The notes under the pieces are model-generated. The model saw only the letters and a list, made by a program, of their open reading frames with translations, was not told where the DNA came from and did not search any database. Shown in pieces: positions 5,221 to 7,552 of a DNA stretch of 7,552 bases (the stretch's first letter is position 1; the number at the start of each line of letters is the position of its first letter). The translations under genes were made by a program, and so were the position numbers. This DNA comes from Actinomycetota bacterium. Lineage in GTDB: Bacteria > Actinomycetota > Actinomycetes > Nanopelagicales > Nanopelagicaceae. The stretch covers positions 1-7,552 of the forward strand of contig WLCY01000023.1 of assembly GCA_009705075.1 (NCBI GenBank), read 5' to 3'.

Positions 5221-5594
5221 TAAACTAGAGCCTGCACATTTGGTTGCAGAATTTCTTCAACGAAACTTGCTGCACCAGCAATAACAATTCCAGAAATTTG
5301 ATCGCCCTCATTAATTCCCCGGCGGACGGCGCACTGGGTACATAAAGTTATCTTTCCGCCAGCTAATAATGCATCTCGCAGATCGGCCAACTTTGCAGAG
5401 TGCGGCAATTCGAACTCTTCACATTTTCCAGGAAGTGCAAACCAAGCAGCTTCGCCAGTAAGCCAGAGTGAAACCTCTGCGCCACTAGCAAGGGCAGTTG
5501 ATGCGACGGTAAATGCTTGCGCGCAGCGCTCGGGATCGTTCGCCCCGGCCATGACTTTTACTACAAGCTTCACACTTGAATGAGTATTAATCAT
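5217..5594 (-). CDS. DsrE/DsrF-like family protein
   Basis: A 125-residue protein matching actinobacterial DsrE-like proteins: 'VVKVMAGANDPERCAQAF' (11-28), 'GAEVSLWLTGEAAWFALPG' (38-56), 'FELPHSAKLADL', 'GKITLCTQCAVRRGI' (80-94) and a C-terminal 'VQALVY'. Cysteines are Cys24, Cys58, and the pair Cys85/Cys88; in DsrE/TusD-type proteins a conserved cysteine accepts persulfide sulfur, and the CTQC pair is the natural candidate here. The start at 5594 is chosen over 5621 because a TAGAGT box stands 7 nt before it and the family N-terminus begins there. It is transcribed toward ygfZ, overlapping it by 4 bp, and divergently from the 40-residue membrane protein gene. The exact partner in sulfur relay is unknown. 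Confidence 0.85.
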   Translation of the reverse strand: MINTHSSVKLVVKVMAGANDPERCAQAFTVASTALASGAEVSLWLTGEAAWFALPGKCEEFELPHSAKLADLRDALLAGGKITLCTQCAVRRGINEGDQISGIVIAGAASFVEEILQPNVQALVY

Positions 5595-5601
5595 GGGAGG
5601 G

Positions 5602-5607
5602 ACTCTA
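5602..5607 (-). promoter_or_regulatory. -10 element of a leaderless promoter for the DsrE-like gene (TAGAGT)
   Basis: On the minus strand TAGAGT is followed by 7 nt and the ATG at 5594, and no Shine-Dalgarno is present. This supports both a leaderless mRNA and the choice of that start. Confidence 0.5.
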
Positions 5608-5621
5608 CTCGCAGATGGCAT

Positions 5622-5627
5622 TACGCT
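5622..5627 (+). promoter_or_regulatory. -10 element of a leaderless promoter for the 40-residue membrane protein (TACGCT)
   Basis: TACGCT (TAnnnT) followed by exactly 6 nt and the ATG at 5634. It lies 14 bp from the opposing -10 of the DsrE-like gene, so each promoter's -35 zone falls on the other's -10. Confidence 0.5.
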
Positions 5628-5633
5628 TGGGTA

Positions 5634-5756
5634 ATGGAGACCGTGACAACCGTTCTACTAATTGCGGTCACAGCGGGTATTGGATTCTTTTTATTTGTAA
5701 TCGGAGTCCGTGGCGCAATTAGATCTTGGAAGGGCGAATCACAAGATGGCATTTGA
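5634..5756 (+). CDS. 40-residue single-helix membrane protein, unrecognised
   Basis: ATG at 5634 opens 40 codons ending in TGA at 5754-5756. The peptide has a short polar start (METVTT), one hydrophobic helix (about 7-25: VLLIAVTAGIGFFLFVIGV) and a basic-polar tail (RGAIRSWKGESQDGI), the layout of a small inner-membrane protein with its tail in the cytoplasm. I do not recognise a family. Support for it being real: a TACGCT -10 box exactly 6 nt upstream, the geometry seen at other starts here; a clean helix-plus-basic-tail design; and an 11-bp overlap with the nitrobindin-like start at 5746, which would couple the two. It could instead be a chance hydrophobic frame in the 5' region of the nitrobindin gene. 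Confidence 0.6.
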   Translation: METVTTVLLIAVTAGIGFFLFVIGVRGAIRSWKGESQDGI

Positions 5757-6249
5757 AATTCCTGAAGGAGTGCATCCGGATTGTTATCCGCTGGCCTGGC
5801 TTATCGGAACTTGGCGCGGCAAAGGATCTGGTGAATATCCGGGAATCGAACCCTTTCAATTCGCCCAAGAAGTTACTTTCAATCATGATGGCCGGCCGTT
5901 CTTAAATTATTTTTCACGTTCTTGGATTATTAATGAGCAGAATGAAATCTTGCGACCAGGAGCATCCGAAGTTGGATTCTGGCGTCCCAAGGAGAATAAA
6001 ACTCTCGAAGTTGTTCTTTCACACAACACTGGAATTTCTGAAGGTTGGGTTGGCGTGCATGACGGACCAAAAATTCAAATAGTAATGGATCAAGGTTATT
6101 CAGCTCCTTCAGCAAAAATTGTTACTGCAGGGCAACGCCTCTATGGCTTAGTAGAAGGCCAATTATTTTTTGCGTATGACATGGCAGCAGAAGGACAGAC
6201 TTTGCAGGCTCATATTTGGTCAAGCCTAGAACGACAGGTTGGCGAATAA
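5746..6249 (+). CDS. Nitrobindin-like heme-binding beta-barrel (DUF1794/FABP-like; peroxynitrite isomerase family)
   Basis: A 167-residue protein of the nitrobindin family, ten-stranded barrels that hold ferric heme and can isomerise peroxynitrite to nitrate. Visible landmarks are 'YPLAWLIGTWRGKG' (14-27) with the G-x-W-x-G-x-G motif at 21-27, 'FAQEVTFNHDGRPFLNY' (39-55), 'GFWRP' and the C-terminal 'LQAHIWSSLER', whose His156 fits the proximal heme histidine of the family. I prefer the ATG at 5746 (MAFEIPEGVHPD), where family N-termini begin, over a GTG at 5710 inside the upstream small ORF. M. tuberculosis has a nitrobindin-like gene (Rv0813c) next to its sseC2-cysA2 block, so the neighbourhood is conserved. 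A fatty-acid-binding role, suggested by older names, is less likely. Confidence 0.85.
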   Translation: MAFEIPEGVHPDCYPLAWLIGTWRGKGSGEYPGIEPFQFAQEVTFNHDGRPFLNYFSRSWIINEQNEILRPGASEVGFWRPKENKTLEVVLSHNTGISEGWVGVHDGPKIQIVMDQGYSAPSAKIVTAGQRLYGLVEGQLFFAYDMAAEGQTLQAHIWSSLERQVGE

Positions 6250-6251
6250 AG

Positions 6252-7184
6252 TTGAGCGCTGATTTCCGCGGAGAAGTATTAGCAGAATTAACTAGAAATG
6301 GTTTAGTCGAGTCAATTCATACTGGACATTTGATTATGTTAAATGCCGACGGCACTGTTTATAAAATTAAAGGCTCAGTTGATATGCCGATCTTTCCAAG
6401 ATCAACCGTTAAGTGCATGCAGGCAAGTGCAATGGTAAGAAGTGGTTTAAAACTTGAACCGCGCTTGTTGGCTCTTGTTGCATCAAGTCATTCAGGGGCA
6501 AAGATGCACCAAGATGCGGTGTTGGAAATTTTGTCTAGCGTTGGGCTAAATGAGAGTGATCTGCAATGTGCATTTGATAAACCACTCGGTGAAGCCGAAA
6601 GAATTGCATGGGGTGAAAAAGCTGCAACTCGTCTTGCGATGAACTGTTCTGGAAAGCATGCCGGAATGCTTGCAACATGTGTTGCCAATGGTTGGGATAT
6701 CAAAACTTACTTGAACGCTGATCATCCGCTACAAGTTGCGGTTTTAAATGAGATTGAAGCACTTGCATCTACTACGGTTGCTAATAAGACTTTCGACGGC
6801 TGCGGTGCGCCGCTATTTGCGATGACAACCCGCGAACTTGCAAAGGCAATCCATGAGATAACTATTTCCAATGATCATGTGCATCTTGAAGTTATGAACG
6901 CAACTCGTGCTTTTCCAGAGATGGTTGCTGGGCCTGGTCGTTTAACAACTCGAACAATGCAGAGCGTTCCTGGTCTCTTCATGAAAGAGGGCGCAGAAGC
7001 TGTTGAAGTTGCATCTCTCTCTGATGGTCGCACTTTAGTTTTCAAGATTAGCGATGGTTCTTGGCGAGCATTTGGTGCAATCATGCATGCTGCACTTCTT
7101 GAATGGGGAATTACCACAACCGAAGAAGCGTTCAACGTATATGGTGGCGCAAATATTGTTGGTGGAATGCGGGCGGTCCTTTAA
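6252..7184 (+). CDS. L-asparaginase II family (Rhizobium etli type)
   Basis: A 310-residue asparaginase II family protein, which hydrolyses L-asparagine to aspartate and ammonia and is unrelated to E. coli AnsA/AnsB. Motifs recalled from the R. etli enzyme are present: R-S-T-V-K with Ser51 and Lys54 (nucleophile and base), 'SSHSG' (78-82), 'NCSGKHAGML' with Cys132 and Lys135, and 'FDGCGAP' with Cys184, the two cysteines being zinc ligands. Start choice: the TTG at 6252, two bases after the nitrobindin stop, gives MSADFRGEVLAELTRNG, matching family N-termini; another TTG at 6216 would add 12 residues read from inside the upstream gene. No ribosome binding site is visible, so coupling to the nitrobindin gene is likely. 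Nearby GlnR would be a logical regulator, but I see no GlnR box. Confidence 0.88.
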   Translation: MSADFRGEVLAELTRNGLVESIHTGHLIMLNADGTVYKIKGSVDMPIFPRSTVKCMQASAMVRSGLKLEPRLLALVASSHSGAKMHQDAVLEILSSVGLNESDLQCAFDKPLGEAERIAWGEKAATRLAMNCSGKHAGMLATCVANGWDIKTYLNADHPLQVAVLNEIEALASTTVANKTFDGCGAPLFAMTTRELAKAIHEITISNDHVHLEVMNATRAFPEMVAGPGRLTTRTMQSVPGLFMKEGAEAVEVASLSDGRTLVFKISDGSWRAFGAIMHAALLEWGITTTEEAFNVYGGANIVGGMRAVL

Positions 7185-7552
7185 ATGAAGAGCCGTATTG
7201 CGACCTTAATGGTGCACACTTCACCCCTCGAACAAGCGGGTGTTGGTGATGCCGGTGGCATGAATATTTATGTAATCGAAAATTCAATCAAGATGGCAAA
7301 CGCTGGGGTTGAAGTAGATATTTTTACCCGTGCCGATAAGACAGGTCTAGCGGATGCAGTTGAAATTTCTAAAGGCGTGACCGTTCATCACTTAGAGGCT
7401 GGCCCAATTGGAGCACTAACAAAAGAAGAGCTGCCATCCCAGATCAGTGCGCTAACTCATGCATTCATGGAACATCAAAACGGTAAACCAGATAATTATT
7501 ACGACATCATTCATTCGCATTATTGGATCAGCGGTCAACTTGGTTGGATGAT
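7185..7552 (+). CDS. mshA: D-inositol-3-phosphate glycosyltransferase, 5' part
   Basis: The first 122 codons of MshA, running off the window edge. MshA joins UDP-GlcNAc to 1L-myo-inositol 1-phosphate in the first committed step of mycothiol synthesis, using a GT-B fold of family GT4. Diagnostic blocks are 'VHTSPLEQAGVGDAGGMNIYV' split across residues 10-30, with the Gly24-Gly25-Met26-Asn27 turn at the nucleotide/inositol site, 'GVEVDIFTRA' (41-50) and 'YYDIIHSHYWISGQLGW' (105-121). The ATG at 7185 directly follows the asparaginase TAA (7182-7184) with no gap and no Shine-Dalgarno, so it is read as the end of a tightly packed operon with the asparaginase. The full enzyme is usually about 400-480 residues. 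Confidence 0.93.
   Translation, partial: MKSRIATLMVHTSPLEQAGVGDAGGMNIYVIENSIKMANAGVEVDIFTRADKTGLADAVEISKGVTVHHLEAGPIGALTKEELPSQISALTHAFMEHQNGKPDNYYDIIHSHYWISGQLGWM

Noticed and set aside
5710..5745. GTG start for the nitrobindin-like protein
   Set aside because: A GGAG lies only 3 nt before it, and the family N-terminus begins at the ATG at 5746; kept as a less likely alternative.
6216..6251. Upstream TTG start for the asparaginase
   Set aside because: The added 12 residues come from inside the nitrobindin coding region and do not resemble family N-termini; 6252 directly after the stop is simpler.
1..7552. tRNA or rRNA genes, CRISPR arrays, insertion sequences, prophage or defence genes
   Set aside because: I looked for direct repeats, terminal inverted repeats, transposase or integrase motifs and structured RNA outside genes and saw none; the window is nearly all conserved chromosomal coding sequence.

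Overview
The window looks like a chromosomal piece of a small, streamlined, low-GC actinobacterium. The gene set is actinobacterial: mycothiol genes mshD and mshA, a GlnR-type orphan regulator, the thioredoxin / sulfurtransferase / SseC block, and a Nur-like Fur protein. Unlike Streptomyces or Mycobacterium, the DNA is AT-leaning, intergenic gaps are tiny, genes overlap and several starts look leaderless. A freshwater acI (Nanopelagicales) type organism is my best guess; this is inference, as no rRNA is present.

Layout. Positions 1-417 (+) hold the end of a class III (glutamate-1-semialdehyde-type) aminotransferase. It converges on, and overlaps by 15 bp, a minus-strand pair glnR-mshD (1594 to 403). 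The mshD gene encodes only the catalytic C-terminal acetyltransferase half. Divergent from glnR, with 21 bp between the starts, is a membrane-anchored thioredoxin (1616-2029, +). The 204-bp gap after it is not empty. It carries a probable leaderless promoter, a 27-codon leader-peptide ORF (2083-2166) ending ...GSLCRM, and a long-range stem joining the Cys-codon region to the bases just before the ribosome binding site of the next gene. Downstream follow a four-helix DUF4395 protein, a CysA2/SseA-type thiosulfate sulfurtransferase and an SseC/DUF1416 protein, apparently one sulfur operon. Then come a Nur-like Fur regulator (3894-4307) and a YgfZ/GcvT-like folate-binding protein (4321-5220).

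A minus-strand DsrE-like protein (5594-5217) overlaps the end of ygfZ by 4 bp. Divergent from it is an unrecognised 40-residue single-helix protein (5634-5756), whose end overlaps the start of a nitrobindin-like heme protein (5746-6249). A type II asparaginase (6252-7184) and the beginning of mshA (7185 to the window edge) follow with 2-bp and 0-bp gaps.

How it fits together. Most genes deal with thiols, sulfur transfer or redox: mycothiol synthesis at both ends, a thioredoxin, a membrane protein with CxxC, a sulfurtransferase, SseC, DsrE, YgfZ (Fe-S enzyme maintenance) and nitrobindin (reactive nitrogen). GlnR and asparaginase add nitrogen control and supply. The most notable element is the leader upstream of the DUF4395-sulfurtransferase-SseC operon, which looks like a cysteine-responsive translational attenuator.
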